Shown: positions 1 to 12,387, counted from the first letter of the stretch. The stretch is DNA of 64,000 nucleotides from Gyrodactylus bullatarudis (GCA_012064415.1 SSNU01000224.1:43225-107224); one strand, 5' to 3'. Made by a program: numbers and translations. The notes: a model not told the origin generated them from the letters alone.

Positions 1-1017
1 AATAGACAACGATTTAGAAGATTTTGTCAAAATCTGTGAACCTTGTCAGATAAATGGTAAACTGCCTCCCCAACAGCCGCCAACCCCATGGCCGAAAGCA
101 GAAGAACCTTGGCAACGTGTTCACATGGATTTTGCAGGCCTTATTGATGGAATATATTTCCTAATAATCGTTGACTCCTACTCTAAATGGCCAGAGATCA
201 AAATGATGAAACATCCCGATTCCCAAAACATCATCAAAAAACTGACCAAGATTCAACTTACCTTTGGACATATAACTTGTCAAGTCTCTGATAATGGTGC
301 CTCCATACTGCTGCTTTTGTATCCGATCAGTTAAAGACATGGGCAGATTCCCAAGGTATCAAATTGCTGAATTCCCCAGCCTATCATCCCCAATCTAATG
401 GTCAAGCAGAAAGATTCGTTGAAACTTTCAAAAGATGTTTATTAAAGCATCAAAATGAACCCAAAAAAGAAGCTATTAACATTATTCTGTGCTATTATAG
501 ATCCACACCTAATGCAACTTTGAATGGCAAATCCCCATCTGAAATTATGTTCGGGAGGAGAGTGAACACGAAGTTATCAATAATGAACCCGATAAATTTA
601 CCCAAAATTGCCATTCCAGTCCCAAATTCCAGATTCCCGATTTCCCAAAAAGTTTGGTTCCATGACAAGCACAACACGCCAAATGCCAGGTGGACGAAAG
701 GTATTGTCAAGAAATCCACAGGCTTGTTACTCGATGTCGAGAACGAACAAGGCCGTACCCGATCAGTGCACGTAAATCATGTGGAACCTAGATATGACAC
801 TGAAGACTTACTCTCAGAATTAGTTGCATCATTTAGAATCCCAACTTCATCCGATCCTACAAATCCTACACCCAACACCATCGTCCCGAAGATCCCTACT
901 CCGGATTCCCAAGTTCCGAAGGCTCCAACTCGTCCGACTCCAGCACCAGTGACGACACGACCCAAGTCAACTCGAAAAACTCAGTTGCCGGCTCGTCTCA
1001 GAGAAGGGGGATGTTGA
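1..1017 (+). pseudogene. pol: Ty3/gypsy pol, integrase C-terminal part, frameshifted
   Basis: Seen: from base 2 the frame reads a CEPC pair (second half of the integrase HHCC zinc finger), then WQRVHMDF with the first catalytic Asp of the DDE core, a SDNG with the second Asp, and, after a frame change near 297-307, AYHPQSNGQAERFVETFK with the third acidic residue (E of QAERF). A Pro/Thr-rich tail ends at TGA 1015-1017. Known: integrase inserts the LTR-retrotransposon cDNA into the genome. Upstream gag, protease and RT lie outside the window. The frameshift separates the second Asp from the Glu, so this copy is dead unless supplied in trans. The gypsy assignment rests on the integrase motifs and the downstream LTR. 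Confidence 0.88.
1001..1011 (+). other. polypurine tract of the gypsy element
   Basis: An uninterrupted purine run (GAGAAGGGGGA) sits immediately 5' of the LTR start. This is the expected primer site for plus-strand DNA synthesis in LTR retrotransposons. It overlaps the last codons of pol. Confidence 0.8.
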
Positions 1018-1190
1018 GAAGCATAATCCCGAATACTATTTCATATTTATATCCGAGCCAAATATTATTTAAACAAATATTTTTTATACAATTTGGCTCA
1101 TAGAGATTATTGTTTTAATTCTTAATAAATATAACTTTTCCCTACTACCCGAAAACGTGTGTTCTCTATGACTCTTCCAAGAACTCAACA
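1012..1190 (+). repeat. 3' LTR of the gypsy element (179 bp)
   Basis: It starts TGTTGAG directly after the polypurine tract and ends CTCAACA, giving 7-bp perfect terminal inverted repeats with TG...CA ends. An AATAAA-type poly(A) signal lies near 1124. The pol stop codon lies inside its first bases, a compact arrangement. The LTR is very short, as in mag-like gypsy elements. The 5' LTR is outside the window, so divergence and age cannot be read here. Confidence 0.82.
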
Positions 1191-1709
1191 GATTTATTAT
1201 TAATAAGTAAGATGAGTAAAAACATCAGATGGTTTTTTCAATAAAAAATATTGATATCTTCATAGATATAAATCAACAGGGAGTTTAAAGCTTTATCTAG
1301 TTTTCACTGTGCATGGACACCTGTTCTTTCAATTTGAGTGTTTAATGAAAACACTGAAAAACGAATAAAGGGAAATAAAGAGGCTGAACAAGTTTGAGAA
1401 TAAGAAAAATTTTATGATTGATAAAATTAACTCAACAGGAAATTAAAAATATAGATAAGCAACTAAAACAAAATTTTAGAAAACCAAAAAAATCTCCCTA
1501 TAGAAATAAAATTCTTTCTTACCCAAGAACTTAATTATATTTGTAGTAATGCATGCTTAATTCAACTCACCTGCTTTTACTTTAAATATACAAACATTTT
1601 TTTATTTTCCATACAAACCAAAATCCCAATCAACTCCTTAAAATTCATAAATTTTATAAAGACCAAATAATGAAAACTTAAATAATCAATTTCAGAACTA
1701 TAAACTAGG
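1191..1709. other. no recognisable feature
   Basis: A+T-rich DNA with no coding similarity or repeat structure that I can recognise. Confidence 0.4.
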
Positions 1710-2924
1710 TACAGTCAATTCAATATATGATGTTCAGAGATAGTATTTGATGCCAAACTTCAAACCACCAGATTGATTAGCCAATAGAATTCGAGAAAAT
1801 GAAATGAAATTTTTTCTTCCTCTGCGCTAAAATTGAACAAAATAAGAATATTGTATGATCACTAGGTCCTTTTGGTTTGGATTTGTTATGCAGATATGAA
1901 TGTTATTTTTAAGATTTATTATTGATTAATTAACGGGGGTTTCTTTCAGAGGATCCCTTCAGTGAATTATTTTTATAGGAGAAAAAATTCAACTATTCAG
2001 AACATTAAATACCCATGAATTTTTTCGCGTTTAAAAATAAGCCAACCTAAGTAGATAGTTTCAAGGTTTTTTTAAGATCAACTTTATTTCACTCTGTCAC
2101 TGATACTTAATTTTTATTAAATTCACTGAGCTTCCGTTAAGCGTTCCTACAGCAACTAAAGATAAGAACAATCATTATTGAATTTATAAATATCAAGCCG
2201 GTGTAAGAGTCTGATGAGAACCGGTGAAATAAAAGCTTTATTACTCATTATTCACTCGTCTTCAAAATCCTCTAAGAAATGAATATTTCTACTAATTCAG
2301 ATAATTTTTATTTGTCGAAAAGTAAATAAATACGATTACAACTTTCCCATTTCCAAAATTAACTTATGAGCAAAGGAGAGAGATCCAATTTCTTCATAGT
2401 CAAGATAAGAAAAATTATACTCTAACCTATTTGTCTTAAGTATACAAAACAACTTTCGTAACCATAAGAAAAGTAATCAGTGAAATTCCTTCTCAAGTCA
2501 AGAAACCTTGACCCCCTTCCAAGTATCTAAAGCTCAGAAGTATCAGACGAAGTTTCAGTCTGATTCTGAAAAATTTAATATTGATGATAACATATTCAAG
2601 AAAAAAATCTCTCTCACATAGATGACTTGACCATCTGCTGTCAAGTAATGTGAATGTAATGCATAGCATACTTGCGAGCCAAACTTGAAAGAAACCCCCG
2701 TTAATTAATCAATAATAAATCTTAAAAATAACATTCATATCTGCATAACAAATCCAAACCAAAAGGACCTAGTGATCATACAATATTCTTATTTTGTTCA
2801 ATTTTAGCGCAGAGGAAGAAAAAATTTCATTTCATTTTCTCGAATTCTATTGGCTAATCAATCTGGTGGTTTGAAGTTTGGCATCATATACTATCTCTGA
2901 ACATCATATATTGAATTGACTGTA
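1710..2924. mobile_element. TIR element (mariner-like MITE, TA duplication) with captured PLE ribozyme
   Basis: The arms 1712-1949 and 2689-2922 are long, nearly perfect inverted repeats. They begin CAGTCAATTCAATATATG and are flanked by TA on both sides (1710-1711, 2923-2924), as expected of a Tc1/mariner-type mover. No transposase is present. The central segment holds a PLE-derived stretch with a hammerhead ribozyme at 2197-2246. The same ends occur at 30672/31910 and, as apparently single ends, at 44443 and 51566. Confidence 0.75.
2197..2246 (+). ncRNA. hammerhead ribozyme, family 1 (stem III AAGCTT)
   Basis: Core CTGATGA (2211-2217) and GAAA (2226-2229) are intact. Stem I pairs GAGT (2207-2210) with ACTC (2243-2246). 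Stem III is ATAAA/TTTAT around AAGCTT. Loop II ACCGG can pair with CCGGT upstream of stem I. PLE pLTRs are known to carry hammerheads. No ORF remains beside it. Confidence 0.75.
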
Positions 2925-4690
2925 TCATCAATCTTCACAAATACTGTGAAAAAATTAGAGCCAACCGATTTACGTTCATTATTCTGAATTCTAATTACTA
3001 CCCAACCCCCTTCTTCATAATTTATATTATTATTATTATTAGTCACAGATTATAATAGATTCAAATCAATAAACGTGATAGGGATATATATCACTCTTAC
3101 ATCTATATCCCATGCCCTTCCTAATAGATTCCATGTTATTATTTATAAACACGTACCAGAGAACAACCAATCAAATTTGAAATAAATATTTTTCACATTA
3201 TTTTCTTTATATAAATCTGACACGTAAAAGCTGATAAGTATGCCACGAAATAAAGGCGCTATATTCTTATAAATAATTGACATCAAACCTTTTTTACTCA
3301 TGGAATTAGCTGTAGCTTAACTGAAAACAAATTTCTAAGACTTTCTCTCTCAAAATGAAAAAAATGAAATAATAAAAATTAGATTTGTGAATTGGATCAT
3401 TGTCTTGCTGAAGAATTTAATTTCCCTGATACATTTTCAAAGCCTCAATACTTGTTTCAAAATATTGATCTAGAATAGGCTGATAGATTTTAGAATCCAT
3501 CTTTAGAGATTTTGTAATGAGAATCAATACTTGAAGAAGAGAATCCCATTATCAAACCTTCTCAATGTCTCACTGTAGGCAGGGTGCCCTTTACTTCGAA
3601 TCGACGTTAACTGGCTGACTAAGATGAAGACTATCAAAAAAGAAAATAAAATATAACTCGAAGCCATCACATATTAAATAAACACCGTGGATTTGTTCAC
3701 CCTGATAATCTTTAAATCTACGCCAATAATATTGAGTGAATGTGGTGCTCACTAAGAGCAAAAAATCCAAACGATTTAATTTAGTACTTGGAATAGAAAA
3801 TCACTTAAATTCAAAAATTAGAGATTCTTGTTAAAAGACTACTGTTATTCATTTTTTCAGAGCTTTGTTACGATAAATTGTATACAAAAGAGTGTGAATA
3901 CCACGAATGTGTTAAGCCGGAGCCAGTCTTAGGATTATTTTAATCGATTTTAGTTTCTTCATCGGACAAGATAGGTTTTATAACTATCTCGTCAGAAATC
4001 AAATCAATTGACAAATATAAACAATCTCTTTCACATATTTTTAATTGTACAAACTTAATTTTGTTTTAATATTTCACTTTTATGGAAAATTTATCATATT
4101 TGTACATTCTTTGATGGATTATTGTCATTCATCTTTTAGTCTAATCCCTACATGAATAAGGACGTGAAGTATAAATAATTACGCTTCATGTATTTTCTAA
4201 AATAACCTTTTCTAGTATTTTGAAAATTTTGTGCGAATATTTTACACCATAACTGATTTTCTATGCTAAAAATTTACTTAAATAAGTTGAAAAACTGTAT
4301 AGAATAGACATTAATCAGATAAAATCATGTAATCAAATAAAATTACGGAAGTTTCACGCGATTCAACAAAATAAACTTCATCACTGAATTTAATAGTGAT
4401 TAAATTTTCTTATATTTTTTGAAATGAATTGATCCTTATCAACAAAAAATCATCCAAATTTATAATGAAGGATTTAATTCTATGATTAGTATAGCTATTT
4501 TTTATTCTGAATCAAGCAATTGAAAAATTTGAACTGAAATAAGAAACTTACTTGAAAACTTGTTCTCTTTAAGATTAAATTCGGCTTTTGATAAAAACTG
4601 AATAAAATTGATAAGAAATTAAGAATTTTTCTATGATTGAAAAATTTAATTCAATTTATCAAAAAAAAATTTTGAATTTTTTTCTTATTT
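2925..4690. other. no recognisable feature
   Basis: No gene, long repeat or transposon end recognised in this A+T-rich stretch. Confidence 0.4.
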
Positions 4691-4727
4691 TTCGTATGAG
4701 ATTTGGACCCACATTATATTGGTTTAA

Positions 4728-5345
4728 ACAAGTACAGCTATTTAAAAACAATTACTTGATTGATAGAGCAATGTTTCAGCCAAGTAATTGTATTGAACAA
4801 GTAACTTACAATTACTTGTTAAGTATTTTTTACGTACTACTTAAAACTGAAAAATGATTAACTTCAAAATTATCAAGATTACATATTTTTTTATTTTAAG
4901 GAAGTTTATTCCGGTTACAATTAATGTATGTAATGATTCTTATTTTTTATAAGGAAAGATTCGTTCTAAAATCTGTTATCTGATGCCTTTCAGTTCACAT
5001 GGAGACAAATATACAGGTTGGCTTAAAATATGAGTTTTTTTGAGTTTCATAAACCGGAATTGTAATAAGGCTTTTCAAGTCAATATGGGAAAATGATTGT
5101 GCATGCTTGTTTTACACCCGTTAGTTGAAACATAGGTGACTCAATGCTTACACTTTGCTTTCTTCTCAAGAGATATTTCATCAAATATGATGCCTCTTCT
5201 TCTAGACGTAATGATTTTGGATAGCAAGATAATAATAGCTGAGTATTGATAAGTATTGGGCCAGTACTTGTAAGCAATTCGACAAGTACAACTACTTGGA
5301 TATAATTATGAAAAAAAGTACTTTTATTGATAAATACTTGTATTT
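4728..5345. repeat. degraded inverted repeat rich in CAAGTA/TACTTG
   Basis: The hexamer CAAGTA or its complement recurs many times. The tract 4779-4817 (CCAAGTAATTGTA...) resembles the reverse complement of 5260-5298 (CCAAGTAGTTGTACTTG). It may be an old foldback element. The arms are diverged and the borders unclear. Confidence 0.35.
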
Positions 5346-6086
5346 CTTGCATATTGATTAATTCATTCAATATAAACAGATAATAAGTGAAAATAATCCT
5401 GGTTATAAAAGTTAAAGGAAAAAGGCCTAATATTAAGGAAACTAGTAAATTTATTCATCTTACATAAAAGTTATTCTTCAAATATGATAATTGAATCAAT
5501 ATTGAAAGACTTAAGCTGTTTGATTACCTTATACATAATTTGAAAATTTCAACTAAGAGCTATGCTAGTGATAAGAACAAACGTAAGTTTATTTGTGAAT
5601 AAAGCTTTATTTTCGGATTCGGTGAAAATAATCTGTAATTAGTTTTATAATAAAATTCATCAAAATTTAGATCAGTTATTGATCATCCAAACGTTTCGAC
5701 GATAGTTGTCTTCTGAATACATTAAAAGTCGAACGATAGAAAATCAAAAAAATATTGATAGTGAACATGTTGGATTCACCTTTTTGGAAAAAGAAGTAAT
5801 TTAATTTAAGTTGATGAAAAATTTGGTCTATTCTTCTGATCATCAATACTTTTTATCATAGGTCAAACTCTTGTATTATAGTATTCTCTCATCTGATTGA
5901 AAAAAACTGACTGGGATGAGATCATGAAAGTATATAAATAGTATATTGTTTTTGAAGACAATCACCGTCGAAAAGTCTGGATGACCAATGACAGAAAATT
6001 CTAATGTTGACCTTAGTTTTGAGAAATTTTATTATAAAGCTTTATTTTATTCGTTTTTATTCAGACCAGAGACCAACTTTCGATTT
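5346..6086. other. no recognisable feature
   Basis: A+T-rich. A fragment at about 5595-5625 resembles part of a family 1 ribozyme region (AAAGCTTTATTTTCGG) but lacks a core. Confidence 0.35.
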
Positions 6087-6355
6087 ATATATGTTGTGCC
6101 AATTTTGGTTAATCTGCCGATTATGCATAATAAGCAAAAATTCTTGCTGATTGAGCATAATCAACAACCCTCTGCCGAATATGGATAATCAAAATCTAAA
6201 TAAAGCATATTCAGCAATTAAAAAAAACAATCTAGATCAGGTGGTCAAGGATTCTTCAGATGCTCAAATATGTGAAATGCAGAAAAAATTTTGCAATGTG
6301 TAAAAAATTGCAGAATATGCTCAATTTAGACTTTGACCACACAGTCTTACAAAAT
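6087..6355. repeat. small foldback repeat; left part recurs at 45 kb
   Basis: GCATATTCAGCAATT near 6206 is inverted as AATTGCAGAATATGC near 6308, and a GGTCAAGG/CTTTGACC pair encloses the loop. About 58 bp at 6087-6144 match the reverse complement of 45063-45119, where the block sits inside a PLE pLTR. It is probably a MITE-like repeat of unknown class. Confidence 0.4.
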
Positions 6356-7250
6356 CGGACTTTTTGTTTTTCTACTCGACAATATTTTCCACTTTTATAG
6401 AGAATTTTTTGCTGATTTCAAATATGTGCTTCTTAGAAAATTCTAAAATAGGTTTTTCGAGTTATTCGGTAAAAACTGAAAAACCGACTTGCAGTGCTTT
6501 GCCTTTCAATACAGAAAAACACGAATGAGATAGAAAGATAGAAAAAACATCATCTTGTTCAGGAATAAATTCTCAACAAAAGATCAAAAGGAAAGTTTCC
6601 CTTAACAACTCTAGTTTCAGAGCTATTTAAAGTCAAAGTTGAAAATTTACCCATTTATTTCGAAAATCCTCAACTTCAACTCAATTTTATGCCTATTTAA
6701 GTACCTAGTAGGAAAGAAATCTACCTCAATTCAGATGCAGAAGACCTTGAAGTATCAAAAGCGGGAAAAAATTTTCGAAAATTATGCTTCTGTAAAATAT
6801 TTTCATTGACAAATCTCTATTTTTTAACACTTAAAAATCAGAACGAAGATGGCAGTTGTAGTGATTCATTCAATCTAATTAAACTACAAATTTTATTTTG
6901 ACTCAATAAATAAAAAGAATTTGTTAGAATTAGCTCATGAAATAAATATTTATTGAATTTTTATCTTCCAACAATAAAAAAAATCATGTTCAGATTTTTG
7001 TATTTTATAAACTATTCATGATTTCATTCACTTCTCTTTGTCATATCTGGAAATGAATTGGATCAGGAATAATAATTCGTTTTAAGGTAATACATGAAAG
7101 ATAACTTTAACTCCAGATTCAATTCGTTAAATCTTGTAAATTTCCCTCGTATAAAGTTTTTGCATAGACCATTTTATTAAAGATCCTCAGGAAATGAGTA
7201 TTTGTTCTATTCAATTTCAATGTATATGAATATTTAAACGATATTCTCGA
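6356..7250. other. no recognisable feature
   Basis: Nothing recognised in either strand. Confidence 0.4.
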
Positions 7251-7600
7251 ACTTTATCAAAAATATTACTATTATTGGGTTCTGAAATCATGGGGTAAGG
7301 TTAGAGAAAACAGACGAATATTATAGTGATTAACGTTATATTTCGTCATGGTTGATATATTAATACTATCACAATGCAAAATTTATTTTGCTCTTCGAAG
7401 AAGCAGGTTCACTTCTCATTTCACGTTTTGCCTCTTCAGGAAATGCATCAATTTGTAACTAACCAGTGAAACCTCTACTCTTTTGTTTAGTCACTAGGCG
7501 TTTTTCGTTCTTTCTTTTCTCGCTAACTGCAGGTTGGCTTGTAATTTGATTATCAAATATTGTTGACTTTTCTTGAGTTTCAATCATTATAATAATATCG
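7251..7600 (-). mobile_element. PLE 3' end: ORF tail plus degenerate pLTR
   Basis: On the minus strand, 7600 to 7459 encodes a PLE C-terminal tail (DNQITSQPAVSEKRKNEKR) ending in a stop. The same basic tail recurs at 28.7, 35.2 and 50.2 kb. Downstream in the element, 7458-7251 matches the family 2 pLTR seen at 34.9 and 49.9 kb, including GAAATATAACGTTA of the ribozyme, but the CTGANGA half is deleted. Confidence 0.6.
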
Positions 7601-7740
7601 GATTCCTATATAGAACATTTTTATTATTTCTTATTATTCAAAAGACCTCAATTTGAATATATTCTTGGTTTAACTATTAGTTTGATACGTTGAAGAGCCG
7701 TTGTGTAAAATTCCAACTAGGGTTCTAATAATGATAGAAT

Positions 7741-7840
7741 AGCCATTTTCACACACAATGACTCAAGATAATTTCTTTTTATTACGGAGGTTTGCTTTTA
7801 TACCTTTCTACCCTAAAATCATTGACCAATAAAAATCAAG
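7741..7840 (+). repeat. degenerate end of the CAGTCAATT TIR family
   Basis: Similar to 44443-44560: a degenerate terminus, then TTTTATACCTTTCTACCC and ACCAATA in the same order. No partner end is evident nearby. Confidence 0.35.
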
Positions 7841-9530
7841 CATCTTTTCACCTAAACTTTTCTTCGAAGCTTTCTCACTGACTCATTTAGAATTGCTGTT
7901 TCTTGGCGTAAAATCGAAATTTACAGATCATCCAAGAGAGAATTTGATTCTCTGTCTATTGCACTGAAAACTGTAATAACATCTCATTTTTTAATCAAAA
8001 TATTTTGCCTCTTAATATCTCTGTTATTTGTGGTTATTTCGATAAATCAAATCATATCATTAGACAAAGGATAAAAATTTACGTAACTATGCAAAGTTCT
8101 ACATCAGAATATTGCATGCAACCAAAGATATCAAAGCTGCAATATTACATCAGAAGTCATGGTAAATTGTAAGAATGAATTAAAATTTCTTTAAAATTTA
8201 TTATTATGGCTTGAATCGCATGAACAAGAAATTCGACAACTCAATGTCACAACTTCAAATGGTAAACTCGCTGAAATGTAAAAAAAATAACCATCCATTT
8301 CTTCAAAACCAAAAACTCATCGCTGATTTGATATTATAGCATTCGAAGTTTTACTTACTGCCCGTGTAAGCTAAGCTTAGCATTATATAAAATTATAAAT
8401 GTTACTCACAAACAATTCGAAAACCTAACATTTCTGAAAATGGGTATTGGAATATAAAATAGTTCTAGATGAGATGTCTACGAACATCGGTTTTTAGTTG
8501 AGTCACCGAAGTCATATTGAATAGTGATAAAATATTTGTTGAAAATGTATATAAAATTAATCGACCTTAGTTGCGTATTTACTCGAAAATGTTCTGAGTT
8601 AACTAATGTTCTAGTGAAAAAGCTTTATTTTCGGTTCTCTTCCGACTAAACATCGACTTGAGATATATATTTTTATATACATCAAAATTTGGATAAAATC
8701 ATGAGACTTTTGATAGGATTTATAAAACTGTTCGCGGCTCATGGGAGCAGAGTTCGTTCAAACCCTCAGGCCTGTAGGAAATTCATCTATTGTCCAAGTA
8801 CCGGCTGGTACCTTTTTCTATGCTTCCCTCTTCTCTTTTATTGATTAGGGAAAACCAAAAAAATTCTTTCACGTGATGACAATGGGTGTTACAATTCTGG
8901 TTAAGAGAAAATCTTTCTAGAATCATCTTTGGTTTCATTGTTGCCAAGGTGAAGGGGACTGATGGATATTGCTTCGATCGGGGTTTCATAACTTGAGAGA
9001 TTTTCATTATTAACCAATGATAAGGTTCGAATTTTGAACGGTTTATTTGTTGGGGATTATCAACTTATGTTGAATTTAGAGATGCACTGCCCGAATTCAA
9101 AAACAAGTTGCTATCTTGAGGAGAGGAGTTGCAAATCTACACCGGTTAAGTCTAATTTCCTTTTACAAAATTACATTAAGAGCAAAACAATATCTGATTG
9201 GTTAAGATGCCTTTCATCGTACGTGTACAATATATATGCTCAGATTACAGGTGTGAACGTGACTAATACATTGATAGTCCTTCCATGAATGTACTTTGTG
9301 AAGAGTGTGGATGGACATACTTCTAAACATACAATGACTAATTATAATAGTTATTATGTTATAATATACACACAATGATTAATAGATACACACGTGTTCG
9401 ATTGTGGTAACACTACTATACTGACATAATGTATTAACTGTTTTTTTACGGACAGTAAAGGTTACTAATCTGTAACAATAATAGTATTCATTGTGACAAA
9501 AATTTTAAGATAGAGGTTAGTTGTAGACTT
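7841..9530. other. mostly featureless; decayed ribozyme at 8618-8675 (minus)
   Basis: 8618-8675 aligns with the family 1 hammerhead on the minus strand (AAAGCTTTATTTTCGG, then TTCTCTTCCGACT where intact copies have TTCTCATCAGACT). Core bases are lost. Nothing else is recognised. Confidence 0.4.
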
Positions 9531-9840
9531 CTATCTGCTGATCGGGTCCACTTTCGTGGTTTTTGGCGAGAATGAGTTGAAATTTAATAATTTAACCGTA
9601 AAAATGGACTTTCCATGAATTTTTCTAATTAGAGAACCCTCATTTTGTCTACATAATAAGACTTCCAAGTAAGGTAATTGATCATTGTCTTCCCTTTCTA
9701 TGGTGAACTTCAAGTTCGAATGCGCTCCATTGAACTTAGCTAATATGTCGTCTGATTCTCTTACATTATTCAGCATAAGGAAGATATCATCGATTAAAAC
9801 CTTGAAAAATATTGGGATTTTGAATAGATTCATTGCAAAA
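9531..9840 (-). pseudogene. PLE reverse transcriptase fragment (motif C to thumb)
   Basis: About 100 open codons read VLIDDIFLML (catalytic motif C, here IDD), then FNGAHSNLKFTIE and LPYLEVLL, the post-palm segment typical of PLE RTs. Known role: target-primed copying of element RNA. It lacks motifs A and B and the endonuclease, so it is an isolated fragment. The frame ends at a stop at 9531. The 9960 Tc1 relic lies head-to-head with it. Confidence 0.75.
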
Positions 9841-9879
9841 TGATTTGAGTGCTCTCACGCAACATTTACAAGAATTTTA

Positions 9880-10390
9880 TACGGCAAAATTTGGAACAGA
9901 AATTCAAAATCAACCTAATTATAAGCCAAAACGTACCAATTTTCAGAGAGGCAGATCGAAAAAATCATTGCTAAATTTAAAATACTGAATCACGAACACA
10001 ATGAAGCTTAATGGAGTTAATGGTTGGGGAGCAATTTATTCGGAAGGAACCTTATCAATAGTCATTTTTGACGGAAAATTGAACTCAGAAAAATATAAAT
10101 ACATTTTGCTTCAAAATGAGATTTTTGTATTTTTACAAGAAAATGCGCCATGCCATTTAATAAAATAGAAAATAAAATAACTAGTTATTATTGAAATTAA
10201 TTTTAATAATTAGTCGGCCCAAATTCAAACCTAAACCCAATAAAATACCTTCTGGGACTTTTATCTTAAAGAGTTTATGCAAACGGGAAGCAGTTTGAAA
10301 ATTCCCTACAACTTTATGTTAAATTCTAAAAAAGTGCTTGTGGTTGACTCAAAATGATGTTAACACATTTATAAGATCAATAGTCAAGAA
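9880..10390 (+). pseudogene. Tc1-like transposase fragment
   Basis: The frame from 10001 reads GVNGWGAIYSEGTLSIVIFD, then GKLNSEKYKYIL, then QENAPCH, matching the Tc1 order of WG block, DGK-N-Y and the second catalytic Asp region; the usual QDN is QEN here, so the Asp is lost. After frame changes, 10216-10300 gives NSNLNPIKYLLGLL and RVYANGKQFE, the third-motif region, with LNPIE changed to LNPIK. Two of three catalytic acids are replaced, so the copy is inactive. No flanking TIRs were found. Confidence 0.72.
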
Positions 10391-10650
10391 ATAATTTGAT
10401 ATACTCAAATAAAAGGAGAATCTTTAGGTTAATGAAGAGTTTTTCGCATATTAGTTCGTTTTCAACATTAATGAAAAATAGTATTTTTATTAATCTAGGG
10501 AAAGTTGAAATTGTAGAAAAAAATATTCAGGTATCATTCGATAGGGAATTTTATGATGTATCAGATGGTGCTGGTTTGAAAATTTCATTTCGTTAGACCT
10601 ATATGTTTAGCTCTGTATCATGCATCGGAACGATGGATGAGATAAGATTG

Positions 10651-10975
10651 TCACGATTCTTTCAGCTTGTCTTTGAGTTGAAATCTGAATAGACTTGTGG
10701 TTTCTTATACAATATTCCATTGTATATCACTGTAATATTCATTTACAAGTAAATTCAGTTTTCTTCGCAGTTCATAGCTGAATCCATCTTTAGTTTCATG
10801 TAGATAGAGATGACTATCAGTTTGTTCTTGTTTTACCGGTTGAGTTGTTCCATCTTCTAAAGCTTTTTTTATGTACTTTTGCAAAAATCAAGGTAAACGT
10901 TTTCTTCGGATTTCATTGATCTCATTCAATACTTCTTTTTCAGTTGACCCTTTCCACAAGTCATCTTATTAATCC
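10651..10975 (-). pseudogene. PLE connector fragment between RT and endonuclease
   Basis: The minus frame, with stops, reads STEKEVLNEINEIRRKRL, then SHLYLHETKDGFSYELRRKL, then NEYYSDIQWNIV. This aligns with the region between thumb and GIY-YIG domain at 62.36 kb (KLNFKGDGFSNDVRKRL, NNIQLKIVFKTQRLF). RT core and GIY-YIG are both absent. It abuts an oppositely oriented PLE fragment at 11030. Confidence 0.6.
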
Positions 10976-11029
10976 TGATTTATAACTCTTTTGACAAGTA
11001 TTTTCCTGTGTCTGTCTTCTAATTCCCGA

Positions 11030-11216
11030 AATTCCCACTAAGAAGTGCAACATTGAGAAGACTAATAAACTTATGTTGCAGGAATGTAATTTTTTGATTC
11101 AACCATAAACTATACGTACAAGAAGACAGAGTAGCAAAGGGATCACCAGTCGGTTCATTATTAGCGGAAGCTTTCATGGGAAAGATGGAAACAATAACAC
11201 TACCCCTCCTTGTCAC
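11030..11216 (+). pseudogene. PLE reverse transcriptase fragment (motif B)
   Basis: The plus frame contains KGSPVGSLLAEAFMGKME, corresponding to RT motif B (usually AMGSPLGPLLAD.F) of PLEs. Nothing of motifs A or C is readable. It lies head-to-head with the minus-strand connector fragment just upstream. Confidence 0.6.
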
Positions 11217-11937
11217 AGTATATTCTTAAAATTAGTTTTTTTATAAATATCCCTGTATAATCTGAAAACCAGAACAATTTTAAGAATATCCTAATCTTGT
11301 ACTTGGCTTGTCAAGCTTGTCTTTTTTCTTATTCAAAACATTCAAGATGATATCTCTGGAGACCTAATCACTCAAAGTTAGATCAAAATTTCCAATTCAT
11401 AATTTTTATTTATTTGAGCAAGACAGAGAATGATGGCACTTAGAACTACATAAAAGACCTTTCTTTTTACAATTACACGAATTACTTTGACAGAGGTATT
11501 TTTAAGCTCTACAAACTGTTAAACGATGAAAATCAGCTCTATACCTCAAAAAATTGTAAATTTAGTTTTTCCCTGAAATCATATATCAAGTGTATTATCT
11601 ATTCCAGATATAAGCGTGAATTGTTTATTCATGTCATACACGCACAATGGGAATTTTATTTTATATATCTAATCCAATTCGCTAAGCTATGAAATATAAA
11701 CTTTAAATTAATTTTTAAGTGGTTGATTAATTCTACAAGTTTTGTGGAAATTTTGATCACCTCATCTGAATCAAATAAAATTGCAATGAGAAACACCTTC
11801 AATTATTAGTAATGAATAAGTTATTACCGAATTTTTTTTCCGAGAGTGAATGCTTGTCCTGAATAAATATTTTTATAGTTCATCAGTAGTGACACATTAA
11901 TAATGATAAAAGTTAAGAATTCATTGAAAATAAAATT
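11217..11937. other. probable decayed PLE 3' region, otherwise featureless
   Basis: No ORF. CATCAGTAGTGACAC near 11882 on the minus strand resembles CTACTGATGA downstream of the related PLE at 62.99 kb, so part of this may be an old PLE 3' region. No convincing ribozyme remains. Confidence 0.35.
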
Positions 11938-12387
11938 TTACAAATTTTGAAAGTAGTATAGTAAAAGTTGAAAATTAGAATATATGTGAGCTGAAAAAAC
12001 ACCAAAACTCTTTAATAAATAGCAACAGTAAAGAGAAAAGTGAAAAAGCTCCCATAGGCCAGGGTAATTGAAGGTTATAAGAGTTTTTTTTTGAACACAC
12101 AGATTTGCCTTAAAGTGATTGATGAAGAATTTTTCCTTCACCCATAAATCCATGCTGTCATCACCCGCATTTTTATACAAAATTGAGAAATTGGAAATTG
12201 AAGCTTGGTGGTTCTCCTGTTTGATGTGTCTGGTCACCGCTGTATCCTTCTTCAGGTGATCGTTTAATCGTGTTGACAATTACCTAATTGTACGTCCTAT
12301 ATAAGAAGGTCCATAGTCAAATTGGAATTTGTAAATTAAATTAGAAAATCCCTGAGGCCCCAGAGAATCTCTAGACTTAGAGAACGC

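Noticed and set aside
4728..5345. CAAGTA-rich stretch as telomere-like or satellite repeat
   Set aside because: Spacing is irregular, and it is better explained as a degraded inverted repeat.
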